From Nitrogeniibacter mangrovi (GTDB taxonomy: Bacteria > Pseudomonadota > Gammaproteobacteria > Burkholderiales > Rhodocyclaceae): a DNA stretch of 64,000 bases. This document shows positions 47,390 to 59,367 of this stretch, one piece after another; the stretch's first letter is position 1, and each line of letters starts with the position of its first letter. Position numbers and translations under genes: made by a program. The notes beneath the pieces are model-generated. The model was given only the letters and a program-made list of their open reading frames with translations, was not told where the DNA came from and made no database searches. The stretch lies in contig NZ_CP048836.1 in NCBI RefSeq assembly GCF_010983895.1, forward strand, positions 496,001-560,000, written 5' to 3'.

Positions 47390-49201
47390 ATGGACCCCAC
47401 GATCGAACCGGACGGCGACCTCGAGGCCGAAGTGCAGCGACGGCTCACCGAGCTGCTCTACCGCAACGCGCGTGTGGCGTTGGTCACCAACGTCGTCACC
47501 GGTGCGCTGCTGGCCTATGTCAACGTGTCGACCCATGTCAGCCCGGCGCTGGCGCTGACCTGGTGGCTCGGTGTCTGTCTGGTGTCCGGCGGACGCTTCA
47601 TGCTCTCGGTGCGCTTTCGCGCGGCCCGGCCCTCGACCGCGCAGGCGGGCCGGTGGCGTCGTCGCTATGTCATCGCCACCGGGATCCTCGGGGCGCTGTG
47701 GGGCGTGGGTGCGGCGGCCTTCATGTGGGCCGCCCCGGATGCCGTGCGCCTGTTCACGGGTTTGCTCGCGGCCGGGCTGGTGGCCGGTGCGGCCACGGTG
47801 CTCGCGCCGGTGCCGCGGGCGCTGCACGCGTTCACGCTCCTGATCAGCCTGCCGATGCTGGCCGTCATCATCTGGCAGGCCGAGGCACCGCTCGATGTGG
47901 GCTTCGCCGTGATCATCGTGGTGATGGTCGTGGCGATGTTTTCCGGGACCCGCTACCTCCATGCCACCATCGCCTCGTCCATCCGCCTGGGGCTGGAAAA
48001 CGGCCGCATGGTGCGCGTGCTCGAGAAGGCGACGGCCGCCGCCGAGGCCGCGAACGAGGCCAAGAGCGCCTTTCTGGCGACCATGTCGCACGAGATCCGC
48101 ACGCCGCTCAACGGCATCCTCGGCATGGCGCAGCTGCTCCTGATCCGGGACCGTCTGACCGACGAGCAACGCACCGACTATGCGCGCACGATCAACAGCT
48201 CCGGGCAGCTCCTGCTGACGATTCTCAATGACATCCTGGATATCTCGCGCATCGAGGCGGGCAGAATGGAACTGGTGCCCACGCGCGTCGATCTCGCGCG
48301 GCTGCTCGAGGAGACCACCGAGTCGTTCCACTCCATGGCCACGGCCAAGGGGCTCGAACTGACGGTCGACCGGACATGCGCGTCGGCGGACGCTTACACC
48401 GGCGATGTCACCCGCCTGCGCCAGATGCTGTCGAACCTGCTCGGCAACGCCATCAAGTTCACACGGACCGGGTTCGTCCGTGTCGAGGTCTCGGAAGTGG
48501 AGGCCACGGCGCACGAGGCGGTGCTCGAGTTCGCGGTGACCGACAGCGGCATCGGCATCGCCCCGGAGGTCCAGGCGAGGCTGTTCCAGCCGTTCACGCA
48601 GGCCGACAGCTCGACGACGCGCGAGTACGGTGGCAGCGGTCTGGGGTTGTCGATCGTGCGCCGGCTGGCGGAACTCATGGAGGGGACGGTCGGGGTGGAC
48701 AGTGACGTGGGCCGGGGCTCCCGGTTCTGGTTTCGCGTCCGCCTCGAGCGCGCGGAAGACGCCGGGGATGAACAGATGACTTTGGCCGATGGGGGCTTGA
48801 TGGTGCAAGGGGACAGCAAGGCGCGGGACGGTGTGGTGCTCGTGGTCGACGACAACGCGATCAATCGCAAGGTGGCGCAGATGGTCCTCAAGCGGATGGG
48901 CTTGCAGACCGTGAGTGCGGAAAACGGTGAGGAATGCCTCGCCGCACTCGAGGACGGCCTCGACCCGGCACTCATCCTCATGGATGTGCAGATGCCGGTC
49001 ATGGACGGGCTGACGGCCGCCCGCCGGATCCGCGCCCGGGAGCACGCATCGGGGCGCCCGCCGACGCCGATCATTGCCTTGACCGGCGGCGTGTTCGAGG
49101 AAGATACGGCGCGCTGCCTGGAGGCGGGCATGAACGACTTCCTGGCCAAGCCGCTCGACATGAAAGCACTCGACGCTGCGATCACCCGCTGGCGCAGCTG
49201 A
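47390..49201 (+). CDS. Hybrid sensor histidine kinase/response regulator
   Basis: This 603-residue membrane sensor has five or six hydrophobic segments up to about residue 190. A linker helix then leads to [24 protein letters not shown] with the phosphorylated histidine (about H234). [41 protein letters not shown] and [16 protein letters not shown] are the ATP-binding boxes. The receiver carries D532 in [22 protein letters not shown]. No output domain or partner gene is adjacent. The signal is unknown. Confidence 0.9.
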   Translation: MDPTIEPDGDLEAEVQRRLTELLYRNARVALVTNVVTGALLAYVNVSTHVSPALALTWWLGVCLVSGGRFMLSVRFRAARPSTAQAGRWRRRYVIATGILGALWGVGAAAFMWAAPDAVRLFTGLLAAGLVAGAATVLAPVPRALHAFTLLISLPMLAVIIWQAEAPLDVGFAVIIVVMVVAMFSGTRYLHATIASSIRLGLENGRMVRVLEKATAAAEAANEAKSAFLATMSHEIRTPLNGILGMAQLLLIRDRLTDEQRTDYARTINSSGQLLLTILNDILDISRIEAGRMELVPTRVDLARLLEETTESFHSMATAKGLELTVDRTCASADAYTGDVTRLRQMLSNLLGNAIKFTRTGFVRVEVSEVEATAHEAVLEFAVTDSGIGIAPEVQARLFQPFTQADSSTTREYGGSGLGLSIVRRLAELMEGTVGVDSDVGRGSRFWFRVRLERAEDAGDEQMTLADGGLMVQGDSKARDGVVLVVDDNAINRKVAQMVLKRMGLQTVSAENGEECLAALEDGLDPALILMDVQMPVMDGLTAARRIRAREHASGRPPTPIIALTGGVFEEDTARCLEAGMNDFLAKPLDMKALDAAITRWRS

Positions 49202-49313
49202 GCGGCGGCTCACTGGCCGTCGGTGCTCGGCCGCCGATGGTTTCACTGGCGTCATGCGCATGTCTGCCGGATGGACTAGGCTTCTTGCAGAAGTCATTTC
49301 ACCGGAGCGCCCC

Positions 49314-50231
49314 ATGAGCATTGCCGAACCCCGGGTGGTCGAATCCGACTGCCGCTTCGAGGCGGGTTGCGACGCCGTCGACCTGATCATCACGCCGCGA
49401 GACAAGGATCTGGGCGGATTCTCGGTGCGCCGGGTGCTGCCGACGGCGCAGCGCCAGATGGTGGGGCCGTGGATCTTCTTCGATCACATGGGGCCGGCCG
49501 ACTTCCCCGCCGGCTCGGGCATCAACGTGCGTCCCCACCCGCACATCAATCTGGCCACCGTCACCTATCTGTTCGAGGGCGAGATCCTGCATCGGGACTC
49601 GCTCGGCAGCCTGCAGGCCATCCGGCCCGGCGACATCAACCTCATGGTCGCGGGCAGCGGCATCGTCCATTCCGAACGGGAGCGCCCGGAGGTGACGGCC
49701 GCGCCGCACCGCCTGCACGGCCTGCAGCTGTGGCTTGCCCTGCCCGAAGCGGACGAGGAGATCGCCCCGGCCTTCATTCACTATCCCGGCGCGGACATCC
49801 CGGCGCGCGAGGTCGGCGGCGTGCGCGTGCGGGTGATGATGGGGCAGGCCTACGGGGTGCGCTCGCCGGTGAAGACCTTCGCCGAGACGTTGTATGTCGA
49901 AGCGGATCTGAAGGCCGGCCAGACCCTCGCCCTGCCCGACGCCCCGGAGCGCGCGGTGTACCTGGCGAGCGGTCGCGTGCACGTCGGCGCGACGGCGCTG
50001 GCGCCACATGCCATGGCGGTGCTCAAGGAGGCGACCGGGGTGAGCGTGCGCGCCGACACCGATGCCCGCATCGCCCTCATCGGCGGCGAGCCGCTGGGGC
50101 GGCGCTTCATTGAGTGGAACTTCGTCTCCAGCCGCCAGGCGCGCATCGACCAGGCCAAGGCGGACTGGCGCGGTGGGCGTTTCGCCACGGTGCCGGGCGA
50201 CGAGACCGAGTTCATTCCCTTGCCGGAATGA
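49314..50231 (+). CDS. Pirin-family protein
   Basis: This 305-residue bicupin has FSVRRVLPTAQRQMVGPWIFFDHMGPADF and RPHPHINLATVTYLFEGEILHRDSLGS, giving the metal-binding histidines, and MVAGSGIVHSERERPE the glutamate. Pirins oxidise flavonoids in some bacteria or act as redox-linked regulators. The start with GGAGCG upstream is preferred over a more distant in-frame codon. It appears monocistronic. Confidence 0.9.
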   Translation: MSIAEPRVVESDCRFEAGCDAVDLIITPRDKDLGGFSVRRVLPTAQRQMVGPWIFFDHMGPADFPAGSGINVRPHPHINLATVTYLFEGEILHRDSLGSLQAIRPGDINLMVAGSGIVHSERERPEVTAAPHRLHGLQLWLALPEADEEIAPAFIHYPGADIPAREVGGVRVRVMMGQAYGVRSPVKTFAETLYVEADLKAGQTLALPDAPERAVYLASGRVHVGATALAPHAMAVLKEATGVSVRADTDARIALIGGEPLGRRFIEWNFVSSRQARIDQAKADWRGGRFATVPGDETEFIPLPE

Positions 50232-52599
<2,368 letters not shown>

Positions 52600-52719
52600 G
52601 GGGCGACGGACCTCCCCGCGTCATGCCTGTTCCTCGGCGTGGTGATCCACCTCGCCGGGGCCGCCGTCCTGACCGCTCACCTCTGAGGCGCATCCGCGCG
52701 CCCACGGGCGGGCGCCGTC

Positions 52720-53295
52720 TCAATATCCCAGCGCCTCAGCGGCGCCCATCAGGGTCGCCACGCCGAGAACCGCGAAGATGCCTGCGGCGATCGTGTGGAC
52801 CAGTTTGACAGGCACCGCGTGCGCGATCCGGTCGCCCAGCAGCACGGCAGGAACGTTGGCGATCATCATGCCGATCGTGGTCCCGGCGACCACGGGCACG
52901 AACGCGTGAAACTGCGCTGCCAGCGCCACGGTGGCCACCTGGGTCTTGTCCCCCATCTCCGCCAGGAAGAAGGCCACCAGCGTGGTACCGAACACCCCGT
53001 ACTGGGTCAGGCGGGCTTCATCCTCATCGAATTTGTCCGGAATCAGGGTCCACAGGGCCATGCCCAGAAACGACAGCCCGAGGATCCAGCGCATGATCCC
53101 GGGCGCCACCTGGGCGGTGATCCAGGCGCCGAGCGCCCCTGCGAACGCGTGGTTGGCGATGGTCGCCGCCAGGATGCCGAGAATGATGGGCACCGGCTTG
53201 CGAAACTTGGCGGCGAGGATGAAGGCGAGCAGTTGGGTCTTGTCGCCGATTTCGGCCAGGGCGACGATGCCCGTCGAGACGAGGAAGGCTTCCAT
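52720..53295 (-). CDS. GDT1/TMEM165-family manganese/calcium exporter
   Basis: This 191-residue membrane protein has the two mirrored family motifs, ALAEIGDKTQLLAFILAAKF and FFLAEMGDKTQVATVALAAQF, each within a membrane bundle, as expected for UPF0016 cation exchangers (MneA-type Mn export in bacteria). A yybP-ykoY riboswitch in the leader supports manganese as substrate. The ribosome site (GGAA) is weak and lies past the riboswitch expression region. Confidence 0.92.
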   Translation of the reverse strand: MEAFLVSTGIVALAEIGDKTQLLAFILAAKFRKPVPIILGILAATIANHAFAGALGAWITAQVAPGIMRWILGLSFLGMALWTLIPDKFDEDEARLTQYGVFGTTLVAFFLAEMGDKTQVATVALAAQFHAFVPVVAGTTIGMMIANVPAVLLGDRIAHAVPVKLVHTIAAGIFAVLGVATLMGAAEALGY

Positions 53296-53378
53296 GAACA
53301 GATTCCGGGCCGGACATGACGAATGACCACGCCCCCTCGCCGGCCTCGGAAGGTAGGGTGGTCAAAGGTCTTGCCAAG
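53296..53378 (-). promoter_or_regulatory. Expression platform between riboswitch and exporter gene
   Basis: TGACCAC and GTGGTCA can pair over a GC-rich loop, directly before the GTCCGGCCCGGAA segment next to the ATG. CTTGGCAAG just upstream could alternatively pair with CTTGCC in the aptamer. A switch between these pairings would control start access or termination. No clear T run is present, so translational control is more likely. Confidence 0.5.
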
Positions 53379-53471
53379 TCGTGGAACCGCTTGCGCCATG
53401 TCGGGTCGGCAAGTGTGTTGACGCAAGCCTCTTCGTGGTGAAGAGAGGCTACTCCCCAATGACGGGCACGA
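53379..53471 (-). ncRNA. yybP-ykoY manganese riboswitch aptamer
   Basis: Read on the minus strand, GGGGAGTAGCC is followed by a stem (AGCCTC/GAGGCT) and then GTCAACACACTTGCC with a second stem (CTTGCG/CGCAAG). These are the two conserved loops of the yybP-ykoY aptamer that bind Mn2+. TCGTG/CACGA closes the domain. It lies in the leader of a GDT1/TMEM165 cation exporter, one of the usual targets. Manganese should turn the exporter on. Confidence 0.85.
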
Positions 53472-53600
53472 GTATGCCACATTGGCCCCGGGGCGAGCGC
53501 CGGGCGTGATCGGACACTGCGCCATCATGCTTGCGTGACGTCGTGCCCGGGCGGGCGCCGGCGCCGCGAGCGACGCCGACGGGCGGGCCGGACGTTGCCA

Positions 53601-53648
53601 TTGCAGCGCACAGGCACCAGGCGTATAAATGACTTGTTGGTCATTTAT
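53601..53648 (+). promoter_or_regulatory. Promoter and TetR-type operator of the efflux operon
   Basis: TTGCAG and TATAAA lie 17 bases apart and fit a sigma-70 promoter. ATAAATGAC-TTGTTG-GTCATTTAT is a perfect 9-base-arm palindrome (53625-53648) overlapping the -10 box and ending 11 bases before the regulator start. This is a classic self-repression site for the TetR-family protein encoded next. Confidence 0.8.
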
Positions 53649-53659
53649 GTCCGAAGCCC

Positions 53660-54313
53660 GTGCTGAACCGAAAGAAACCCTCGCGCTGGCAACGCCGCGC
53701 GGACGCCCGTCCGCAGGAGCTGCTCGACGCCGCGCTGGCGGAATTCGTCGAGCGCGGTTATGCCGCGACCCGGCTCGACGCCGTGGCCCGGCGCGCCGGC
53801 GTGGCCAAGGGCACGCTCTACCGCTACTACGAAAACAAGTTCGAGCTGTTCAAGGCGGTGGTGCGCCATGCCCTCGTCCCGGGCTTCGACGAGGTGGCGC
53901 AGCGGCAGCACGAACAGCCCTCCGGTGCGCGTGCGCGCCTGGTGCTGATGCTCACCACCTTCATGGAGCGGGTCGCCGGCTCGGCGCTGTCGGGCATCCC
54001 GAAGCTGGTGATCGCCGAGGCCGGCAACTTTCCCGAGGTGGCGCGCTTCTATTACGAAGAAGTGATCTCGCGGGCCCGCGACATGGTGGCGGGCACGTTG
54101 CGTGAAGGCGTCGCGACGGGCGAATTCCGGGCCATCGACGCGGACTACGCGTGGCGCATCGTGGTCGCGCCGCTGCTGATGTCCATCCTCTGGCGCCACA
54201 GCTTTGCCGCCTTCGAGGCCGAGCCGCTCGACCTGCGGCATCACCTCGAGGTGCATCTCGATCTGCTGTTCGACGGGCTGGCCGCCGACGGCACCGACAC
54301 GGAACGAACATGA
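53660..54313 (+). CDS. TetR-family regulator of the efflux operon (CecR-like)
   Basis: This 217-residue repressor has LLDAALAEFVERGYAATRLDAVARRAGVAKGTLYRYYENKFELFKAVV as the HTH, followed by a helical ligand domain. The start is a GTG. The operon order TetR-HlyD-ATPase-permease-permease matches E. coli cecR-ybhGFSR, whose repressor responds to antibiotics such as cefoperazone or chloramphenicol. An ATGA overlap links it to the next gene, so it is co-expressed with the pump it controls. Confidence 0.9.
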   Translation: MLNRKKPSRWQRRADARPQELLDAALAEFVERGYAATRLDAVARRAGVAKGTLYRYYENKFELFKAVVRHALVPGFDEVAQRQHEQPSGARARLVLMLTTFMERVAGSALSGIPKLVIAEAGNFPEVARFYYEEVISRARDMVAGTLREGVATGEFRAIDADYAWRIVVAPLLMSILWRHSFAAFEAEPLDLRHHLEVHLDLLFDGLAADGTDTERT

Positions 54314-55332
54314 ACAAGAAACTGCTGGCCATTCCCGTCGTGCTGGTGGCGGCCGCGGCCGCCGCCTGGATGGCGACCCGCGACCATGCCGAGACCGCCA
54401 ACGCCCTGGTGCTCCAGGGCAACATGGACATCCGCGAGGTGGACCTGGCCTTCAACGCCAGCGGCCGGGTGGCCGAGGTGCTCGTGCGCGAGGGCGATCC
54501 GGTGCGCAAGGGGCAGGTGCTGGCCCGGCTCGACACCACCCGTCTGGCCTTGAGCCTGCAGCAGGCACAGGCCCAGGCCCAGGCGCAGCGCAGCCAGGTG
54601 GCCAAGCTCAAGGCCGGCTCGCGGCCCGAGGAGATCCGGCAGGCGGCGGCAGAGCGCGACGCCGCGCAGGTGGCGGTGCGCGAGGCGCGCCAGGTGTATG
54701 AGCGCCAGCGCGGCCTGCTCGCGAAGCACTTCATCGCCCAACAGCAGGTGGACAGCGCCAGAAACGTGCTGGCGGCCGCGCAGCAACGCCTCAAGGCCGC
54801 CGACGAAAGCTACCGGCTGGCGCAACTCGGTCCGCGGGCCGAGGATGTGGCCGCCGCCGAGGCCGGTCTTGCCGCGCAGACGGCCGCCGTGGCCGGGCTC
54901 GAGCATGATCTGACCGAAGGCACGCTCGTGGCGCCCGAGCCCGGCGTGATCGAGAACCGGGTGCTGGAGCCGGGCGACATGGCCTCGCCGCAGAAGACCG
55001 TGCTCACCCTGGCGCTCACCGAGCCGGTGTGGGCGCGGGTGTATCTGCCCGAAGCGGCGCTCGGCCGGGTGCCGCCGGGCGCGCGGGCGGAGATCACCAC
55101 CGACAGCCATCCGGATCGCAAGGTCGCCGGCTGGGTCGGCTACGTGTCGCCGAGCGCCGAGTTCACCCCGAAGTCGGTGGAGACGCCGGAGCTGCGCACC
55201 AGTCTGGTCTACCAGGCGCGGGTGTTTGCCTGCGAGGGGCAGGCGGCGCTGCGCCAGGGCATGCCGGTGACGGTCACCATCGACTACGACCAGCCCGCCG
55301 GCCAGCACTCGCCCTGCGCGGGAGCGCGGTGA
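54310..55332 (+). CDS. ybhG: HlyD-family membrane fusion protein (YbhG-like)
   Basis: This 340-residue periplasmic adaptor has an N-terminal membrane anchor (LLAIPVVLVAAAAAAWMA), LQGNMDIREVDLAFNASGRVAEVLVREGDPVRKGQVLARLD as the lipoyl-like domain, a long Q/A/R coiled hairpin, and TEGTLVAPEPGVIENRVLEPGD after it. It connects the inner-membrane ABC pump to an outer-membrane channel, no gene for which is seen here. Its stop overlaps the next ATG. Confidence 0.9.
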   Translation: MNKKLLAIPVVLVAAAAAAWMATRDHAETANALVLQGNMDIREVDLAFNASGRVAEVLVREGDPVRKGQVLARLDTTRLALSLQQAQAQAQAQRSQVAKLKAGSRPEEIRQAAAERDAAQVAVREARQVYERQRGLLAKHFIAQQQVDSARNVLAAAQQRLKAADESYRLAQLGPRAEDVAAAEAGLAAQTAAVAGLEHDLTEGTLVAPEPGVIENRVLEPGDMASPQKTVLTLALTEPVWARVYLPEAALGRVPPGARAEITTDSHPDRKVAGWVGYVSPSAEFTPKSVETPELRTSLVYQARVFACEGQAALRQGMPVTVTIDYDQPAGQHSPCAGAR

Positions 55333-57086
55333 TGGCCGAGGCGCCGGTCCTGGTCGCCGAGGGGCTGCGCAAGGCCTTCGCAAGCGGCACCCGGCGCGTG
55401 ACCGCGCTCGACGGTATCGACCTGCAGGTGCGTGCCGGTACGGTCACCGGGCTGATCGGTCCGGACGGGGCCGGCAAGACCACCTTCATGCGTCTGGCCG
55501 CCGGCCTGCTCGGGCCCGATGAAGGCCGGGTCTCGGTGCTCGGGCGCGATGCCACCGGCGAGGCGGCGGCGGTGCAGCGGGCGCTGGGCTACATGCCCCA
55601 GCGCTTCGGCCTCTACGAAGACCTGAGCGTGCAGGAGAACCTCGATCTGTACGCCGACCTGCAGGGCGTGCCGCGCGCCGAGCGGGCCGCGCGCTATGAC
55701 GAACTGATGCGCATGACCGGCCTGGCGCCCTTCACCCGACGCCTCGCCGGGCGCCTGTCCGGCGGCATGAAGCAGAAGCTCGGGCTGGCGTGCACCCTGG
55801 TGCGGCCGCCGCGCCTGCTGCTGCTCGACGAGCCGACGGTGGGCGTGGACCCGGTATCGCGGCGGGAGCTGTGGGCCATCGTGGACCGGCTGGTCAAGGG
55901 CGAGGGCATGAGCGTGCTGCTGGCCACCGCCTACCTGGACGAGGCCGAGCGCTGCGCCGACGTGATCCTGCTGCACGAGGGGCGGATGCTCGATCAGGGC
56001 GCCCCGGCCGAACTGAGCGCGCGCCTGGCCGGGCGCACCTGGCGGGTGACGCGCGCGGAGACCCGGCCGCGCGACCTGATCGTGCAGATCGAGGCCATGC
56101 CCGGCATCGTCGACGCGCTGGTGCAGGGCGAGCATGTGCGCGTGGTCACCGCGGGCGACGCGCTGCCGGAGGCGGTGACGACGGTGGCCGGCACCGAGGT
56201 CGAGGCGGTGCCGCCGCGCTTCGAGGACGCCTTCATCGACCGCCTGCATGCGCAGCAGCCCCGTGCGGGCGCCACGGCCGCCATGGCCGACGCGCCGGTG
56301 GCGCAGGTCGATCCGACCGATGTGCCGGTGATCCGCGCGGTGGGCGCGAAGCGTCGCTTCGGCGACTTCTGGGCGGTGGACGGGGTGGATTTCGAGATCC
56401 GCCAGGGCGAGATCTTCGGCCTGCTGGGCGCCAACGGCGCCGGCAAGACCACCACCTTCCGCATGCTGTGCGGCCTGCTGCCGGCCAGTGCCGGGCAGCT
56501 GGAGGTGGCCGGCCTCGACCTGCGCCGCGCCGCCTCGGTGGCGCGCGCGCGCATCGGCTACATGTCGCAGAAGTTCTCGCTCTACGGCAACCTCACGGTG
56601 CGCCAGAACCTGGACTTCTTCGCCCGCGCCTATGGCCTGGCGGGCGACACCCTGGCCGCGCGCATCGCCTGGGCGGTGGACGAATTCGACCTGGGCGCCG
56701 CGGCCGAGCAGCTCAGCGGCGAGCTGCCGTTGGGCTACAAGCAGCGCCTGGCGATGGCCTGCGCGCTCATGCACCGGCCGCGCATCCTGTTCCTCGACGA
56801 ACCCACCTCCGGCGTCGATCCCATGGCGCGGCGCGAGTTCTGGCGGCGCATCAATGCGCTGGCGCGCGAGGGCGTCACCGTACTGGTGACCACCCACTTC
56901 ATGGAAGAGGCGGAGTATTGCGACCGGCTCGCCATCATGGCCGCCGGGCGCATCCTCGCCCAGGACGCGCCGGCCGCCATCAAGGCGCAGGCGCGTCGGC
57001 CCGGCCGGCCCGAGCCGAGTCTGGAGGACGCCTTCATCGGCCTCATCGAGGCGGCCGAGGCCCAGGCCACCGAGGCAGCGGCATGA
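55332..57086 (+). CDS. ybhF: ABC transporter ATP-binding protein, two fused ATPase domains (YbhF-like)
   Basis: This 584-residue protein is a tandem fusion. The first domain has GLIGPDGAGKTTFM, LSGGMKQKLGLACTL and LLLLDEPTVGVDP. The second, after a linker of about 50 residues, has GLLGANGAGKTTTF, the signature-like LSGELPLGYKQRLAMA and ILFLDEPTSGVDP. Each domain thus has Walker A and B. The second signature is altered from LSGG to LSGEL, as in YbhF-type proteins. It drives the two permeases encoded next. Confidence 0.94.
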   Translation: MAEAPVLVAEGLRKAFASGTRRVTALDGIDLQVRAGTVTGLIGPDGAGKTTFMRLAAGLLGPDEGRVSVLGRDATGEAAAVQRALGYMPQRFGLYEDLSVQENLDLYADLQGVPRAERAARYDELMRMTGLAPFTRRLAGRLSGGMKQKLGLACTLVRPPRLLLLDEPTVGVDPVSRRELWAIVDRLVKGEGMSVLLATAYLDEAERCADVILLHEGRMLDQGAPAELSARLAGRTWRVTRAETRPRDLIVQIEAMPGIVDALVQGEHVRVVTAGDALPEAVTTVAGTEVEAVPPRFEDAFIDRLHAQQPRAGATAAMADAPVAQVDPTDVPVIRAVGAKRRFGDFWAVDGVDFEIRQGEIFGLLGANGAGKTTTFRMLCGLLPASAGQLEVAGLDLRRAASVARARIGYMSQKFSLYGNLTVRQNLDFFARAYGLAGDTLAARIAWAVDEFDLGAAAEQLSGELPLGYKQRLAMACALMHRPRILFLDEPTSGVDPMARREFWRRINALAREGVTVLVTTHFMEEAEYCDRLAIMAAGRILAQDAPAAIKAQARRPGRPEPSLEDAFIGLIEAAEAQATEAAA

Positions 57087-58216
57087 GCGCGGCGCGAGGC
57101 GGGCCGGCCATGCGCCTGGGCGGCCTGGTGCGCAAGGAGTTCCTCCAGATCGTGCGCGATCCGAGCAGTATCGCCATCGCCTTCCTGATGCCCATCTTTC
57201 TGCTCGTGCTGTTCGGCTACGGGGTGTCGCTGGACGCGGATCATGTGCCCATCGCCACCGTGGCCGACGCGCCCTCGCAGGACAGCGCCGACTTGTTCGC
57301 CGCGCTGCACGGCTCGCACTATTTCGACGCCCGCCCCATGCCCTCCATGGCGGCCGCCGAGCAGGCGCTGCTGGCGGGCGAGGTGCGCGGCATCGTGCGC
57401 CTGCGGTCCGATTTCTCCCGCCGGCTGCGCCAGGCCGACGGCGCGGCCATCCAGGTGATCGTCGACGGCGTGGATGCCAACACCGCGCGCCTGGTCGAGG
57501 GCTATGTGCAAGGGGCGTGGAGCGTCTGGCTCGCCGCGCAGGCGGCCGACGCCGGGCAGACGCTGCAGATGCCGGTCGATCTGCAGCCGCGCATCTGGTT
57601 CAACAGCGAGCTGCGCAGCCGCAACTACCTGGTGCCGGGGCTGGTGGCGATCATCATGACCCTGATCGGCGCGCTGCTCACCGCGCTGGTGATGGCGCGC
57701 GAGTGGGAGCGCGGCACCATGGAGGCGCTCATGGTCACGCCCGCGAGCATGAGCGAGGTGCTGCTGGGCAAGCTGGCCGCCTATTTCGTGCTCGGCACCG
57801 GTGGCATGCTGCTCACCGTGGGCCTCGCGGTGGGGCTGTTCGCGGTGCCGCTGCGCGGCTCCTTCTGGGTGCTGTGGGGCTGCTCCAGCCTGTTCCTGCT
57901 CGCGGCGCTGGGCATGGGGCTGACCATCTCCACGCTGGCGCGCAGCCAGTTCGTCGCCGGGCAGGTGGCCATCATCGCCACCTTCCTGCCGGCTTTCCTG
58001 CTCTCCGGCTTCATCTTCGACATCGGCAGCATGCCGCCGGTGGTGCAGGCGATCACCCACGCCATCGTCGCGCGCTACTTCGTGGCCATCGTGCAGACCC
58101 TGTTCCTGGCCGGCAACGTGTGGTCGGTGATCGTGCCCAACGCGCTGGCACTGGCGCTCATGGCGGCGCTGTTCCTGGGCATCACCTGGCGCAAGTCGAG
58201 AAAGCGGCTCGACTGA
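57083..58216 (+). CDS. ybhS: ABC-2 type permease (YbhS-like)
   Basis: This 377-residue permease has an N-terminal helix (LVRKEFLQIVRDPSSIAIAFLMPIFLLVLFGYG), a large extracytoplasmic domain (DADHVPIATVADAPSQDSAD), then five helices including LVPGLVAIIMTLIGALLTALVMAREWERGTMEALMVTP, the ABC-2 signature. The overlapping ATGA with the ATPase gene indicates translational coupling. Confidence 0.92.
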   Translation: MSAARGGPAMRLGGLVRKEFLQIVRDPSSIAIAFLMPIFLLVLFGYGVSLDADHVPIATVADAPSQDSADLFAALHGSHYFDARPMPSMAAAEQALLAGEVRGIVRLRSDFSRRLRQADGAAIQVIVDGVDANTARLVEGYVQGAWSVWLAAQAADAGQTLQMPVDLQPRIWFNSELRSRNYLVPGLVAIIMTLIGALLTALVMAREWERGTMEALMVTPASMSEVLLGKLAAYFVLGTGGMLLTVGLAVGLFAVPLRGSFWVLWGCSSLFLLAALGMGLTISTLARSQFVAGQVAIIATFLPAFLLSGFIFDIGSMPPVVQAITHAIVARYFVAIVQTLFLAGNVWSVIVPNALALALMAALFLGITWRKSRKRLD

Positions 58217-58217
58217 C

Positions 58218-59327
58218 ATGCTCCAGCGCATCCTCGCCCTCATCCACAAGGAATTCCTGGCCCTGCTCAAGGACCCGAAGAGCCGCATCGTGCTGATCGT
58301 GCCGCCGCTGATCCAGCTGCTGGTGTTCGGCTACGCGGCCACCTTCGACCTGAAGCAGGTGCCCTACGCGGTCTACAACGAGGACCGTGGCCTCGCCGCC
58401 CGTGAGCTGCTGGCCCATTTCGACGGCTCGCCCAGCTTCCACCGGATCGCGACCCTGCGCAGCGAAGGCCAGGTCGCGTCGCTGGTGGACGCGCGCCGGG
58501 CGATGGTGGTCATCCACATCGGCCCCACCTTCAGCGCCGACCTGCAGCTCGGCCGGCCGGCGCCGGTGCAGGTGATCATCGACGGGCGCAACTCCAACAC
58601 CGCGATGATCGCGCTCAACGACGTGCGCAGCATCATCAACCGTTTCAACGATGCGCAGATCGAGGCCGGCGGCCTGCGCGGCCCGCCGGCGCGGCTGCAC
58701 ATGCGCGCCTGGTTCAACCCCAATCTGGAGAGCCGCTGGTTCTTCATTCCGGGCATCATCGGCATGCTGACGCTGGTGGTGACCATGCTGGTCACGGCGC
58801 TGACCGTGGCGCGCGAACGCGAGCAGGGCACCTTCGACCAGCTGCTGGTCACGCCCCTGCGCCCGGGCGAGATCCTGGTGGGCAAGTGCGTGCCCGGGCT
58901 GGTGATCGGCATCGTCCAGGCGACGGTGATCCTGCTGGTGGCGACCCTGTGGTTCGAGGTGCCCTTCCTCGGCAGCCTGGCGGCCTTCTATGCCGGGCTG
59001 TGCCTGTTCCTGCTCTCCGCGGTGGGCATCGGGCTGCTGGTCTCGGCGCTGTCGGCGACCCAGCAGCAGGGGCTGCTGGGGGCGTTCCTGTTCATGGTAC
59101 CGGCGGTGATCCTCTCCGGTTTCGCCACGCCCATCGCCAACATGCCGCGCGCGGTGCAGCTGTTCACCTATCTGGACCCGCTGCGCTACTTCCTCGTCAT
59201 CCTGCGCAAGACCTTTCTCGAAGGTGCGGGTTTCGCCATCCTCGCCGACCAGTTCTGGCCCATGGCGCTGATCAGTCTGGCCACCATGCTCGCGGCCAGC
59301 TGGCTGTTCCGGCATCGCATGTATTGA
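58218..59327 (+). CDS. ybhR: ABC-2 type permease (YbhR-like)
   Basis: This second permease of 369 residues has the same layout as the previous one. FLALLKDPKSRIVLIVPPLIQLLVFGYAATFDLKQVPYAVYNEDRG begins it, and MLVTALTVAREREQGTFDQLLVTPLRPGEILVGK is the ABC-2 segment. It starts 1 base after the ybhS-like stop. The pair probably forms the membrane channel as a heterodimer. This gene closes the operon. Confidence 0.92.
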   Translation: MLQRILALIHKEFLALLKDPKSRIVLIVPPLIQLLVFGYAATFDLKQVPYAVYNEDRGLAARELLAHFDGSPSFHRIATLRSEGQVASLVDARRAMVVIHIGPTFSADLQLGRPAPVQVIIDGRNSNTAMIALNDVRSIINRFNDAQIEAGGLRGPPARLHMRAWFNPNLESRWFFIPGIIGMLTLVVTMLVTALTVAREREQGTFDQLLVTPLRPGEILVGKCVPGLVIGIVQATVILLVATLWFEVPFLGSLAAFYAGLCLFLLSAVGIGLLVSALSATQQQGLLGAFLFMVPAVILSGFATPIANMPRAVQLFTYLDPLRYFLVILRKTFLEGAGFAILADQFWPMALISLATMLAASWLFRHRMY

Positions 59328-59367
59328 GGGAGGCTTTCCCCCGTCGTCAGGGAGGTGTGTCGGTGTG

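Noticed and set aside
52697-52714. GCGCCC/GGGCGC hairpin after the GDT1-type gene as terminator
   Set aside because: The stem is short and no T tract follows on the minus strand.
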